A stretch of 64,000 bases of DNA from Hesseltinella vesiculosa (Eukaryota > Mucoromycota > Mucoromycetes > Mucorales > Cunninghamellaceae), in assembly GCA_002104935.1 (NCBI GenBank), contig MCGT01000002.1:248001-312000 (forward strand). The letters run 5' to 3'. Below the pieces are notes generated by a model that worked only from the letters and a program-made list of their open reading frames with translations, made no database searches and was not told where the DNA came from. Positions within the stretch are counted from its first letter, which is position 1; every line of letters begins with the position of its first letter. Below are positions 9,899-21,050 of the stretch, one piece after another. The position numbers were made by a program, and so were the translations under genes.

Positions 9899-11455
9899 AT
9901 GCCCAACACACAAACAACAAAAGAAGAACCAATCGTCCGCATCGAACTAGACGATTCGTTCACAGGGATCCTCCAAGGCGAAGCCAACGACGAATCTGAA
10001 GGCTGCACCCTGTCAGGCCAAGTGATCATCGATACCCCACGGCCCCTTCGAGTACGACGCCTAATGGTGTGGGTCGAAGGACGGTGCAAGGTCCATCTAC
10101 GCAAAGCAGCAGGCTACAGCATGATGCCCACACCCGATTCAACCGCCACACGATCGCTCTTCAGCCATTACACCTCACTCTTCGGCCAAGACGGTCAGAT
10201 GCGTGTCTTGGAAGCCGGCCAGCATGCATATTACTTCACATTTGAGTTCCCTGCCCATCTGCCCACCAGCTTCAAAGGGAAGCGAGGGTATATTCGCTAT
10301 CGCCTCAACGCTATGCTCTACCGCCCAATCCTTTCCAGAGATATTCACATTGCCCAGGAAATCATCCTCAAGCGCTGCCTTATGTCCGATCTACAATCCG
10401 ATGCTGCTCTCTATGGTACTGTCCATGGCCAAAAATACGACCAATGGCTGAAATATAGTGCGAAAGGTCCTACGATGGTTTACCGCGAGGGCGGCCTGGT
10501 GCGCCTCGAAGTCGCCCTGCAGCTCCTCTTCCCCGATGCCCACAAGATCAAGGCTGTCACTTCTGCCTTGCGAGAACACGTCCAGTATAGAATTACCGAT
10601 GGCGCCGGCAACACCGTCCACAGCAGAAACGACAATACATACCCTCTTGGCTACAGCACCTTCATCCCAGACCAAGCTGCTGACTACGACCCCACCAAGC
10701 TTCAGGACTACACCGCCCTGTTTCGATTGATCCCGCGGGTCAAAGCCGACACAAACAGCCCACTACTCCGCGTCACTCATTCGCTGGTCGTCAACATCGC
10801 CGTGGAGCATGATGGTCAAATTCAAACCCAAGACCATTGTCCTGCTGCTGACCAGCAGGCTGACTTGGATGACGGCTATGTGTCTGACGCGCTGTCAGAC
10901 GATTGCAAAATGCACGTGCTCTCCACCTCCCAACCAGACATCGAATGCTTGGCGGATGAAGCTGCCCACCTCTCTGTCTCCGACGACGCTTCGACTCGAT
11001 ATGAGCTTCCTCTGAACACCGACATCTCTCGCCCTGAGCTCTTGCGCGCCAACTCGTCGTCTCTCTCCCAACAATTCACAATGACCCCACCCCATTCAAG
11101 GCCGACCTCGCCCAGCCTCAGCCGCTCATCCTCGTCCTCATCCATTGCCTCGATCTTCTCGCTTAAAAACCGATCCCAAGACGACCTGGTCCAGAAGCTC
11201 GAAGCCAAGGCACCTCTAGACAAGGTCTACTACCAGCACAACAAGGACCCTTGCATTGCCGTGTGCACTCTGGAGCTGCCCCTGGTTGTCACGTCGCGCG
11301 AGCATTATTTTGATGGTGCTCACTCTCTTCCCCCGTCCTACACCAAGACCGCCACCGAAGCACCTCCTGGCTACCAGCAGACTTTGGATGTGCTACCGCC
11401 TGTCCCCATCTACCGTGACCTCTCCCCTGCGCCCAACGCTCGCCCATGCACATGA
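9899..11455 (+). CDS. Alpha-arrestin (ART-type ubiquitin ligase adaptor)
   Basis: A single uninterrupted exon of 518 aa, starting MPNTQTTKEEP; the upstream in-frame extension is poly-Phe translated from a T tract, so I reject it. The N-terminal half shows the arrestin fold: DSFTGILQG, LSGQVIIDTPRPLRVRRL, and FTFEFPAHLPTSFKGKRGYI. An Ile/Val-rich arrestin C-domain follows, then a Ser-rich linker (about 390-430). Two PPxY motifs near the end, PPSY (about 478) and PPGY (about 489), are the usual docking sites for the WW domains of Rsp5/NEDD4 ligases. Such adaptors select plasma-membrane transporters for ubiquitination and endocytosis. The cargo cannot be told from sequence. The lack of introns is unusual for this window. 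Confidence 0.9.
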   Translation: MPNTQTTKEEPIVRIELDDSFTGILQGEANDESEGCTLSGQVIIDTPRPLRVRRLMVWVEGRCKVHLRKAAGYSMMPTPDSTATRSLFSHYTSLFGQDGQMRVLEAGQHAYYFTFEFPAHLPTSFKGKRGYIRYRLNAMLYRPILSRDIHIAQEIILKRCLMSDLQSDAALYGTVHGQKYDQWLKYSAKGPTMVYREGGLVRLEVALQLLFPDAHKIKAVTSALREHVQYRITDGAGNTVHSRNDNTYPLGYSTFIPDQAADYDPTKLQDYTALFRLIPRVKADTNSPLLRVTHSLVVNIAVEHDGQIQTQDHCPAADQQADLDDGYVSDALSDDCKMHVLSTSQPDIECLADEAAHLSVSDDASTRYELPLNTDISRPELLRANSSSLSQQFTMTPPHSRPTSPSLSRSSSSSSIASIFSLKNRSQDDLVQKLEAKAPLDKVYYQHNKDPCIAVCTLELPLVVTSREHYFDGAHSLPPSYTKTATEAPPGYQQTLDVLPPVPIYRDLSPAPNARPCT

Positions 11456-12733
11456 TGCGCCTCACTGCTATCTTTCATTTGCTCGTCAATGCCCATGTTC
11501 CACATTTTAGTATATACATTTAATAAACAGCCTGACATTGGACACACTCAGCTTGCCTTGGCAAGACCAGCCCAAAGATGGCGACCATATGAAATGTGAT
11601 TTTGGCCATTGCGGCGATTAAATATGACGATCCAATTTTTTCTCCATTTCGAAAAAAAAAGGAAGACTTTACACAGCTCTTTTGAGTGATCGCAGCAATG
11701 TGAAATGTTTCACGATAGCGCAAACGCATGAGTTCTGACGATGCTGAAAATATCATATCGATTGGCAAAGGTCACCCAGCCAACTTTTGATCAGTTTCGT
11801 TTTGACTCCTCCGATTCCCCCGCTAAAAAAAAACGAAAAATTGGCCATTTTCGCCAGGGGACCCCCAGGCCAGTGGAAAATCACAGTTGCAAACCTGCTC
11901 TAAATAATTTCACTTCAAATTTTGCATGCCAGTACAAAACGATGAGAATTGGCAATGATAACAATCATACCTCTCTCAGACAGCGGAAAGAAGAGGTAAA
12001 AGGTTAGCAAAACAGAATTAAAAAATGATATCGCACGTACTTGGTTTTACTTTCTCGCGCACAAACTGATTTAGCGGTTCGTCCGGTTGGTTTACCTGTC
12101 AAATATATGTTATTCACAACTGATATATAAGCCTGGTAGCCGCCATGTTAGCGGAAACCCAGTGTACGTTAATGAAAGCAAGCGGTAAAGAAGTGTCACC
12201 TCCACATTTTTTTTTTTACTTCTGGGTAAGGGCGCAAGAGCAGAAAATGGATTTTATTGGGCGACTTCAATCCCGGGAATTATTCAATGGGTTAAAAAAA
12301 TAGCTGTAGACAGGCTTCGTATTAATACTTCATGTGATTGAGAGGAACCGTCGTGCCGCATTTTTATGCCAAACCACACCCATTGCAAAGTTTCATTTTG
12401 ATCCGAAAGCTAGAAATGATCGACAGCGGTGCCATTTCCCCCCTCGTATAGCAGACAAACTGTGAATCTCGAAATGAAAACCACCCAGTATTTGTAAAAA
12501 AAAAAAGCAAAGTATGGATGATGGGGTTGGGTCGCACGAAATGACTCAGCAGAGCGATGAAAGGGTGGGAATGAGTCGAATTGACATCCACGAATCAGAA
12601 GCCTGGGATTCAAGGGTATCCATGCAAGGCAAAAAATAAGACACTCCGCGGATGACACATAAAAAAAATAACCTGCAGATCAAGATTATTTTTTTGCTTT
12701 CTTTCTATTTTTTTACTCTCTCTTGGTAGCAGT
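11456..12733. other. 1.3-kb intergenic region
   Basis: AT-rich with scattered A and T runs. An AATAAA at 11521 may serve the arrestin mRNA. The short ORFs on both strands have no recognisable composition or motif. A pyrimidine-rich stretch (about 12690-12722) precedes the malic enzyme start. Confidence 0.5.
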
Positions 12734-15044
12734 ATGAAACGTTTCAGCAACAACGCTCTATCCTTCTCCCGTACACTGGCCCAACAACGCCGTTGTTATA
12801 CCCAGCCCTCCTCTGGTGTGCACTCGCCCCATGCTTCTGCTGTCCAATCTTCAAAAGCCCTGACTTCCCCTTATTACAATCAAAGTACATGGCAGCTCCA
12901 TGTCCATCGGCACACACTCACCTTTTTTATTTGTTTTTGCTTTGTCTAGGTACGTCTATGCCCGCTCAAACGAGACAAGCTCTAGGTCTTCGTGGTTACC
13001 ATCCACCTGCTGTCGAAACGTTGGACCACCAGCAAACCCGTGCTCTGCAGTTCTTGCGCGCCAAAACCACCGCCCTGGACAAGTACATCTTTTTGGCCCA
13101 GCTTCGCAACTCCAACTTGCGACTCTTTTATAAATTGGTGAATGATCAATTTGAAGTAAGTTTTTAGGGCCGAGCCTGTGCTTGAACGGAAGCCGACAGG
13201 TATTTTTTTTTTTGTTTATAGGAAGTGGCGCCTATCATCTATACGCCAACCGTTGGCGAAGCCTGTGTGGAATATTCTAATATTTACCCCTTCCTGGCCC
13301 CTCCTGGTAAGCCAGACGTTCAGAATCAACGACTGCCTCCTTGGCTCACATTTTCTTTCTTCAAAGGCTCTCCTGACGGGCTGTATGTGACGATCAACGA
13401 CCTGCCTAATTTGAAGGAAATCATTCGCAGCTACTGTGCCAAGGCTGGTTTGGATGCTCCTGAAATCACTGTTATCTCGGATGGTTCCCGCATTCTTGGC
13501 CTGGGCGACTTGGGCGTCAATGGCATTGGCATTCCTATCGGCAAGCTGCAACTATACGTTGGCGCGGCTGGTATTGACCCCCGGAAGACTTTGCCCATCA
13601 TCCTGGACTTTGGCACCAACAATGAAAAGTACCTGGACGATCCTTTATACCTTGGCTTGAAACAAAACCGTCCAAACGATGAGAAGGTACCAGCCAGCGA
13701 AAGAAGGGGTAAAAACCAACGGCTCACTCACTCTTCCAATTCAGTTCTATGCATCCATGGATCAAGTCATGTCTTCGATCTATGAGGCCTTCCCTGATAT
13801 ACTCGTCCAGTTTGAAGATTTCCAATCGGATCATGTAAGAAACTTGATAAAAAAAAACGACGAAGCAATCGGGGCCTAACTTCTGTGCGTTTCAGGCCTT
13901 TGGCTTGCTGGAAAAGTATCAAAACAAAGTGTTATGCTTCAACGATGATATCCAAGGCACAGGATCTGTGATTCTGTCAGGTTTTATGAACGCAATCAAG
14001 CTGGCCGAAAAGAAATCAGGCGTATTGCCACAGGATCATCGTTTCGTAAGTGATGACCAGCTAAAACTGCACATCTGTCCTGACACCCTTTTTTTCTTCT
14101 TCTCCCGTTCAACCTTGGGACATAGGTGTTCTTTGGTGCTGGCTCCTCGGCCATTGGTGTGGGTAAGCAGCTGCAAGCCTACTTTATGAATCACTATGGC
14201 CTAAGCGAAGATCAAAGCAAGAAGATGATTTACTATGTCGACAGCAAAGGCCTGATCACCCAGGACCGAGGCGACAAACTGGCTCAACACAAGGTGTACT
14301 TTGCTCGAAACGACAACAACGAAGATCAGTTTAAATCCTTGGCTCAAGTGCTGGATTATGTCAAACCCACAGCGTAAGCACAGCATTGGATAGGGGTGCC
14401 AGGAAAAACTGACTCGCTTTATTTATTTTTTTTTTTTTTTTACTTTGGTTACTAGGCTGATTGGCCTGTCTGCGCAAGGCCAAGCCTTCACTCCTGACCA
14501 TCTGAAGCAGATGGCAACGCTGAACCAGCATCCCATTGTCTTCCCACTGTCCAATCCTATGACCAATGCCGAGTGCACGTTTGAGCAAGCCATGATCAAC
14601 ACCGATGAACGTGTGATTTTTGCGTCCGGCACTGCCTTCCCTTCTTTTGTTAGCAAGAAGACGGGGCAGTCTGTGACGGCTGGTCAAGGCAATAATATGT
14701 ACATTTTCCCCGGTCTTGGGTTGGGCTGCCTGTGCTCCAAAGCGACCCGTGTGTCCGATGGCATGATCTATGCCGCGGCTCAAGGTTTAGCGAACACTCT
14801 CTCCCCGGCCGAATTGGAACAAGGCCACATCTATCCTGCCCTGACCCGCATCCGCGAGGTGTCCGCCAAGGTGGCGGCGGCCGTCACTGTCCAAGCCGTC
14901 AAGGAAAAGCTTGCCACCGAACCTCGCGTGCTCCAACTCTTGGGCCAACCTAACCCTGAATCGGCCGCTCTGGAGTATGTCCACGAACAAATGTGGGATG
15001 TCAACCAAGATGACCATTTCATCACTGCTGCTGCCTCATCATAG
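12734..15044 (+). CDS. Malic enzyme, probably mitochondrial
   Basis: Seven exons (12734-12884, 12950-13155, 13222-13686, 13745-13834, 13896-14045, 14126-14373, 14456-15044) encode 632 aa. The first 50 residues are Arg/Ser/Gln-rich with few acidic residues (MKRFSNNALSFSRTLAQQRR), which fits a mitochondrial presequence. Family motifs in order: IYTPTVGEAC, SRILGLGDLGVNGIGIPIG, ILDFGTNN, LCFNDDIQGTGSV (divalent metal site), FFGAGSSAIGVGKQL (Rossmann dinucleotide fold), FPLSNPMTNAECT and FPGLGLG. It converts malate to pyruvate and CO2 with reduction of NAD or NADP. Cofactor preference is not decidable here. In Mucoromycota such enzymes can feed NADPH to lipid synthesis, but the targeting signal favours a mitochondrial role. 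Confidence 0.95.
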
Positions 15045-15583
15045 GTCTAAGCTCATATTTGAACAAAAACATCTATTTACATTTTCACCATGAGCATCAT
15101 CATCATCATTTCACCTCTTCCCTTCTAAATGACCAAACGAATAAAACATTACAAAGAAGAAGCACCTCATGCAATTTGGAAGCCCGAGGGCCATTTCGGT
15201 CTGGCTTCAAATGGCATGAAATCCTAAATTTAGGCGTACGCTTATCGTCACCTCTTTCTCCATTGGAGGGCTGGGCATTGGAAACAAAACCAGCTGGTGT
15301 CCCTTGTTTAACAGAGACGTCAAAAGGAGGTAAAAGTCTAATGGAGAGCCTGCTTCACCTTTGTTGATTAGATGAGACTTGAAGAAAAAGAGGAGTAAAG
15401 GAGGCAGGGGCAAAAACAAGAGCTGGGCCTAGCCGATGATCAGACCGATGAAAAAGACAGCTCAGTGAAAATCAAAAGGTATAAAAGGCCAATAGGGTGA
15501 AAAGGTCGAGAGCCCTCTGACCTTTTTTTTTTTTTTTTTTTTTTTGGCTTTTTAATTATCACTGTCGAGTCAACGAGATAGCC
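15045..15583. other. Malic enzyme 3' region and surface-protein promoter
   Basis: About 540 bp. It has ATAAA-like poly(A) signals near 15140 and, before the next gene, a TATA box followed by a run of more than 20 Ts. No ORF of interest. Confidence 0.5.
15480..15487 (+). promoter_or_regulatory. TATA box of the surface-protein gene
   Basis: TATAAAAG about 97 bp upstream of the ATG at 15584, followed by a T tract (about 15523-15545). A clear TATA box is rare in this window and suggests a strongly or conditionally expressed gene. Confidence 0.6.
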
Positions 15584-16637
15584 ATGCAATTGCGAGCAGC
15601 AGCGAGTTTATTTTTGGCAGTGACGCTTGTGACGGTGCAGGCCATGGGGGCCCAAGATCACAGTGGCGTAGCATCAACGCCGTTGCTCGAACTAAGTCTC
15701 GAAGCACTTGAGCAGCATGTGGCGGGGCTAGATCTGAAGATGCTCCACCATGAGCGAGAGCATGACTGCGAAGGAGGAAAACAAGATAAGAAAAAAGACA
15801 AACATCACAACGACAAGGGAGAAGACAAAGATACTGGAAGCGCATCGGACACCATCGGCACGACCCCCGGCAACTCAACTGATACATCCAGCAGCCACTC
15901 TGGCCATGCCCATGGCAATGCCACCGATATTTCCAGCAGCCCTTCGGGCCACGCCCATGGCAAAAATGGCACCGATACTTACAGTGGCACATTGGGTCAC
16001 ACTTCTGGCAACGACACCGATACTTCCAGTAGTACATTTGGCGACACTGCCGGTAATTCCACGGATACCGTGGATACCTCAAACAACACCCTTGACACCG
16101 CCAACCCCACCACCAATTCCGACGACGCATCTAACACCGCAAGCCCTACGGGTACCGCCTCAGAACCTACATCTTCCAACAACCCTACTGCTTCTGGGAC
16201 CATCGCTGACAAAACTGCCAAAGACAAGGAATCCGGAAAACACAAGGAAACAGGAAAAGTAATCGAGACAGGCAAGGACAAGGGAATCAGCATGACACCG
16301 TCGACCTCGATCCCAACCTCCACCGACGGTTCAGCTACCGTTGTCTCATCCAGTCAAGACCAATCGTCGGTGGTGTACTCTTCTCCTGGTTCAACCATCA
16401 CCATCACCTACACAGAATTCGTCACTGCCACTTCCGCTTCCTCCGAACCGATCGCGTCGGCGGACGCCATCACTGCAGAGGCATCAGCCACTGCCTCGTC
16501 CAATGCTGCGGCGTAAGTGAAAGTAATTGGCAAATGTCAAATGATCTCATCTTCCTTTCGCCTCTAGTTCCGGCGCTCCTATTTACACATTGGTTTCTTT
16601 ACTACTTGCTGGCTTGATCATGCAACACTGGTCTTGA
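15584..16637 (+). CDS. Repetitive Ser/Thr-rich GPI-anchored cell-surface protein
   Basis: Two exons (15584-16512, 16568-16637) give 332 aa. An N-terminal signal peptide (LFLAVTLVTVQAMGA) precedes a short helical segment and a Lys/His/Asp-rich charged stretch. Five imperfect repeats of about 15 residues follow (about 95-175), pattern GN.TDTSSS..GHAHG, each with an N-x-S/T sequon. Then comes a Lys-rich patch and a Ser/Thr/Ala-rich stalk. The second exon supplies ASGAPIYT and a hydrophobic tail (LVSLLLAGLIM), the layout of a GPI-attachment signal. Without the splice the protein would lose this signal. It is likely a heavily glycosylated wall or membrane protein. The His-rich repeats could bind metal. 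No specific family is recognised. Confidence 0.8.
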
Positions 16638-16949
16638 AGAATCCATGTTAACAACGAATAAAAAAAAACCAGGAGACGTCTATTTTTATGTACGGTCCCT
16701 CTGCGCGCCTTGGTTTCTCCTCTCCATTGCCTTCCACCTTTCTTTTCTTAAAGTGACTCGATGCCCAGCCAACAGAATCATACCATGTGAGTCGAGAAAA
16801 AAAATAGAGACAAGACGTGTTTTTTTATTTGGGGTGAGAGGGATAAAAAAAAAAAAGAAGCGGGTCAACAAGGGGTAAATCAGCTTTTGGATTGTGTCGA
16901 AGTTGCGTTGCAAAGATGGAGATATGAAGAGACAAGGGCGTGCGCGACT
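16638..16949. other. Convergent 3' region between surface protein and SmB
   Basis: About 310 bp between two convergent genes. A/T runs and AATAAA-like sequences only. Confidence 0.5.
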
Positions 16950-17731
16950 TTAAGATGAAGGAGGGGGAGGAGGGGGAGGTCTGAACTGACCGGGTGGTGG
17001 TCGGAACATGCCAGGAGGGGGAGGTCTGAATTGGCCGGGTGGTGGTCGGAACATGCCAGGTGGAGGGGGTCGTCCCTGCATTTTAAAAGAAAGATGAGAT
17101 CACTTGTTTTATATGGATCTTATTACCATTCCAGGAGGAGGAGGGCGGCCATAGGCAACAGGAGGAGCCATCATCTAACAGAGAGAGAAAAAGCAAGTTT
17201 AAGATGATGGTGTTGATGGCAAACGATTTCTGCCAAAGAAAAATAAAGCTTACACCAGGAGCAGGACCACCCACACCACGAATAGGTCCACTTAGACCAG
17301 GGATAGGAGCACCGGTGGGCATAGGAGCGGGAGGCAACCCACGGCCAGCAGGCTAATGAAACAAATAAAAAATGGAAAAAGACAAAGGGAAGTAAGCAAT
17401 CATTGGTCTCTTTGGTTCTGTCACAGCCACTTACGCGTCCAATACCAGGACCACCCACCATGGCCATGCGGCTTCTATCATCGGTATTAGGAGGAGGAGG
17501 ACCATCGATGGAGATGGAAATAATGGTTTCGCCACGCAAGATGACAAGACCCAAAGTGCGCTTGATCTCTTGTGTTGATTCTTTGCCTTTGCCCTTTTGC
17601 TTGATCTTTCGGAATTCTTCACAGTCGGCAAGTACCAAGTTCATGTGTTTATCGAAAGCCAGCATTTGGCCCGTCAGCACTCGTGAATCCGACAACGTCA
17701 CTCGAAGTCGGTAGTTGACAATGTTGGCCAT
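16950..17731 (-). CDS. SMB1: Small nuclear ribonucleoprotein SmB/B'
   Basis: Four exons (17731-17435, 17352-17254, 17174-17127, 17075-16950) give 189 aa. Residues 1-75 are the Sm fold, with Sm1 around GQMLAFDKHMNLVLADCEE and Sm2 around LGLVILRGETIISI; the insert between them (KQKGKGKESTQEIKR) is typical of SmB. The C-terminal tail is Gly/Pro-rich and ends in two copies of PPPPGMFRPPPGQFR and a poly-Pro stretch, as in SmB proteins of other eukaryotes. SmB is part of the heptameric ring on U1, U2, U4 and U5 snRNAs. It is divergent from the uS8m gene. Confidence 0.95.
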
Positions 17732-18191
17732 TTTTGAACTTTTCGACTATGTGAAATGAAAAAGGTCAGTCAAGCTTTAGTTCGCCAGTTTGGCTATCAC
17801 GTCTGCAAGTCTTTGTGCAAATGTAAAAACAGCGTTGTTGTTTCCTCCTTCCAAACACGCATCGCATCATCTAAAAAGCACTTTTTTCTTCCCCGTTTCT
17901 GAGCGTTCTCTTCTTTTGTTGAATGCCTTACCATCTTGAATATATAATGATCGCTATACTATCACAATAAAAAGAGGTAAAAAGGGGAGGGGTGATGAAG
18001 TAAAATGACCAATACAAAAAAAAGTCGAAAAGGGTTGGGAAAGAGAAAAAAAAAAGTGAGTTGTATTCCTAGGCCTCTGTGTGCGGCTTGGAATGAAATA
18101 GAAACCCAGCGGTGTGACCGCTGAAAAATAAAAAAATCCCCCCCTCTTTTTATTTTTTCTTCTTACTTTTTCTTGTTGTTCATTGTTGATC
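17732..18191. promoter_or_regulatory. Divergent promoter between SmB and mitochondrial uS8
   Basis: 460 bp holding both 5' UTRs. AT-rich with poly-A and poly-T runs. No TATA box stands out close to either start. Confidence 0.5.
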
Positions 18192-18653
18192 ATGCCCCGC
18201 GTCCACGATCTCTGTGCTCGTATCCAAAATGGATTTCGGTCCCGTTTGCAATCGATTGCTGTGCCAGAAACAAAGATGAATCTTGCGATTTGCAACATTC
18301 TGTACAAGGATGGTTTCTTGACGTCTGTTGCCCGTGGCAACCATCTTGGTCCTGATACCACCTTCACGCCTACAACTCCCAGCAATGTTGCCACCCGTCG
18401 ACTGTGGCTGCAGCTGAAATACAAGGAAAACAACCCCACACTCGAACAAATGACCGTCGTCAGCAAACCCTCCAAGAAAATCACCTACACCGTCAGCGAA
18501 ATGAAGTTCCTGTCGGCTGGCCGTCGTGCCAAATTCGTCTCACCTTTGCAACCAGGCGAAATCGCTATCATGAATACCAACCGTGGCGTCTTGAGCATCA
18601 GGGATGCCATTGAAGAAAATGTCGGTGGCGAAATCTTGTGCCGTGTCAAGTAA
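18192..18653 (+). CDS. MRPS8: Mitochondrial small-subunit ribosomal protein uS8m
   Basis: A single exon encoding 153 aa. The start MPRVHDLCARIQNGFRSRL is the uS8 N-terminal signature (D-x-x-A-R-I-x-N). The C-terminal half has VSEMKFLSAGR, the block around GEIAIMNTNRGVLSIRDA (the S8 rRNA-binding loop) and GGEILCRV. The length and an insert around TTFTPTTPSNVATRR match fungal mitochondrial S8 rather than the cytosolic uS8 (S15a/S22). It assembles on 15S/12S-type rRNA in the mitoribosome. There is no obvious long presequence, as in its yeast counterpart. Confidence 0.9.
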   Translation: MPRVHDLCARIQNGFRSRLQSIAVPETKMNLAICNILYKDGFLTSVARGNHLGPDTTFTPTTPSNVATRRLWLQLKYKENNPTLEQMTVVSKPSKKITYTVSEMKFLSAGRRAKFVSPLQPGEIAIMNTNRGVLSIRDAIEENVGGEILCRVK

Positions 18654-19922
18654 AACCATTGCAGCATTCCCCCACGTTTCACCTTCTCGCATGTCGCATC
18701 CTCTCTCTCTTTTTTTTTTATTGTCAGAGCACACCTCTCTTTGACGATTTGTCCATTCCCCTTATTTCTCAGTATGTATCATAGATTTCTTATTAGACAC
18801 CACGTTTGCAAGGAGCAAGAGGAACGAAAATAAATCCCAGTTAGCCTTGCACCCAAACATCGGATCCACAGGTAGAGTAAGATCAGTTGATCTTTGTGCA
18901 CTTGCTGGGGCTTTCGGGTGTTTTTTTTTTCTCATACACAACCCACTTGTAACCATTCAAAATAAGAGGTACAGGGGTCCCTCGGCAAAAATGTAGAAGT
19001 GACAAGGTGGGAACCTGCTTTTTTTTTATACAGGCAAGAAGTGCGGGAGGACGTGAGAAAAGTGTCAGCAACAACAGAAGAGACTGCCCAGTGTACCCTT
19101 TTGGACCTTGCTTTTCGACAGTGAGATTCTGGACGAAGCTGGGCAGATGATAAATGGATGCCTACGTACAGTATGGCGCTGAATTCCAAGTGCCTGGCTT
19201 ATTTTTTTTTTTTTTTACCCTCTTCGCTGGAAGGGAGGGGAAGAAGTCCCAAGGCAGCCAGCAAACGAGCCACCGACAAGACTGCTTAGTCTTTTGCCAG
19301 AGCATGGACCAGCCTCATAAAAAGAAAAAGAGAAGGGGCTCTGGTGGGCTGACTGTCAACATGGCATTGACATACGAAAGTAAAAAAATGGCATGTCACA
19401 CAAATCCAGCAAGTGTTGCATGAATCAAGGGATGCAAAGGGCACGGTTTGAGAATCTATACAACAAGCTCTTGTCAAGTGTCTCTGGACTGCAGAGCCTC
19501 CGTTCATGTCGGTTTGCTCTTCGCATATTGACACTCACACATGAACCAGATCACGTCTTGGAAAAACAAAAAAAATGTCCATTGTTGACTGGTCATTCTT
19601 ATTGGGGCTGTAGGTGTTCGCCTTTCCTCGAGCAGGTTCTCAGGCTAGTGTGAGTGCTGCCATTAGCCGGTTTTCTAATTCCTCAGCTTCCCCCCACCCA
19701 TAAACCCATCATCAACAAAGGAACGTCGTCGTTTCCCAGTTTCTCACAGGCCCGTTGATCTATGTTTCATCAAGGAAAAAGAGATTCAGACAACATTTCT
19801 CACGGACCAAAGAGTGGAACAAGGTGTACACCCAGAGGTATAAAAGAGGGCGAGGAGATGGACAAGGATTTTTTTTTCTTCACTCAAAAATTCATTTTTT
19901 GAAACGTTTATTGAAAACTACT
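18654..19922. other. 1.27-kb intergenic region
   Basis: The 3' region of uS8m and a long upstream region for the NmrA-like gene. AT runs and small unsupported ORFs on both strands. A TATAAAAG lies near the right end. Confidence 0.5.
19839..19846 (+). promoter_or_regulatory. TATA box of the NmrA-like gene
   Basis: TATAAAAG 77 bp upstream of the ATG at 19923, followed by a T-rich leader. Confidence 0.55.
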
Positions 19923-21050
19923 ATGTCTCAACAAGCTTGTGTGATTACCAACGTCGATACCTTGGCTGGTTATGCTTTGGCCTACCGGTTTTTGGAAGAA
20001 TACAAAAAGGAGCGCCATACCATCCGCTTGTTGTGCCGTAACAAGGAAGGGTTGCAAGAATTGGAGCGTCTCGGTGGCGAGATCCATGTAGTGGATTATG
20101 CTCGTGAAGATCAGCTGCGCAGCATCTTCAACAATGTTCTGGGCGTGATTTTGGTACCTGAGCATGATCAACAACGCATCAAGTATGCTGAAAATGTCAT
20201 CAATGCTGCCAAGTCGCAGAACGTTCAGCATGTGTGCCTGGTGTCCATGTAAGTTTTTAAAAAAATGACGGAGTCTCAAAAGTGGCGGAGGTGAAAAAAA
20301 CGAACTCGTTCTCATTTATTTTCTTTTTCCGTTTTCAGTGTAGGAGCCAACTGTGTCCAACAAAAGTCTGGACAATACCGCCATTTGAACGAGTACTTCC
20401 AATTGGAACAAACGGTGAAGAATGTGATGGGCCATGAAAAGTCGTCTGTGGTACGAGTGTCGGTCTTCAGCCAGGTGTTTTACTTGATGGCTCCTTTGAT
20501 TGAGGGTCAGGGTGTGTTGCGTTTGCCTGTGCAGGAACAGCAAAAGTGGACGCCTGTGGATCTGAACGATATTTTGGAAGGCTTCATCCGATTGTGCAAG
20601 GAGCAAAAGCCTCGCGGTGCCGCTTTTGGCTCGTTCAAGCCTGTGGGTGGCAAGGACGTGTACCAGTTCACGCCCAAGGAAGTGATCCGCATGACGGAAC
20701 TGACAAAGGAAATCAACCAAGGCTTGGGATCGTCGGAAGAAATCCGCTTTGAAATGTGTTCGCCTGAAGAAACGCGTAATTGGATGAAGCAGATGCGTGA
20801 TGACTCCCGTTTCAAAGACCGCCCTGAAGGCAAAGGTCAAGACAGCCACCGTGATCGCCCTTTCACTTTCCCCCTCGGTCGCTATTTGAATGATGACATG
20901 ATTGACACCATTTTGGAAATCTGGCAATTGGCAAATGAAGGCGAAATGGATATCACCACTCCAGACTTGTCGCAAATCTTGGGCCGTGATCCTCAAGGTA
21001 TCCGTCAATACTTCAAGAGCAACCGTCAACAATTCCGTGACCTCAAGTAA
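19923..21050 (+). CDS. NmrA-like NAD(P)-binding-fold protein
   Basis: Two exons (19923-20248, 20339-21050) encode 345 aa. The layout follows the atypical short-chain dehydrogenase/NmrA family: an N-terminal beta-alpha unit (ACVITNVDTLAGYALAYRFL), RLLCRN, a second strand ending in VVDYAREDQLRSIF, and HVCLVSIVGANC, with the intron splitting the Ile codon. The usual Gly-rich loop (GxxGxxG) is largely lost (TNVDTLAG), so nucleotide binding may be weak or sensory, as in NmrA itself. The C-terminal 150 residues are helical and charged, including GKGQDSHRDRP. Enzyme activity cannot be assigned. Confidence 0.75.

Noticed and set aside
9571..9999. 142-codon ORF ahead of the arrestin gene
   Set aside because: It overlaps the arrestin start in another frame and is dominated by Phe from T tracts.
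15570..16130. 186-codon minus-strand ORF rich in Cys, Trp and Arg
   Set aside because: It is the antisense of the repeat region of the surface-protein gene, an artefact of the repetitive codons.
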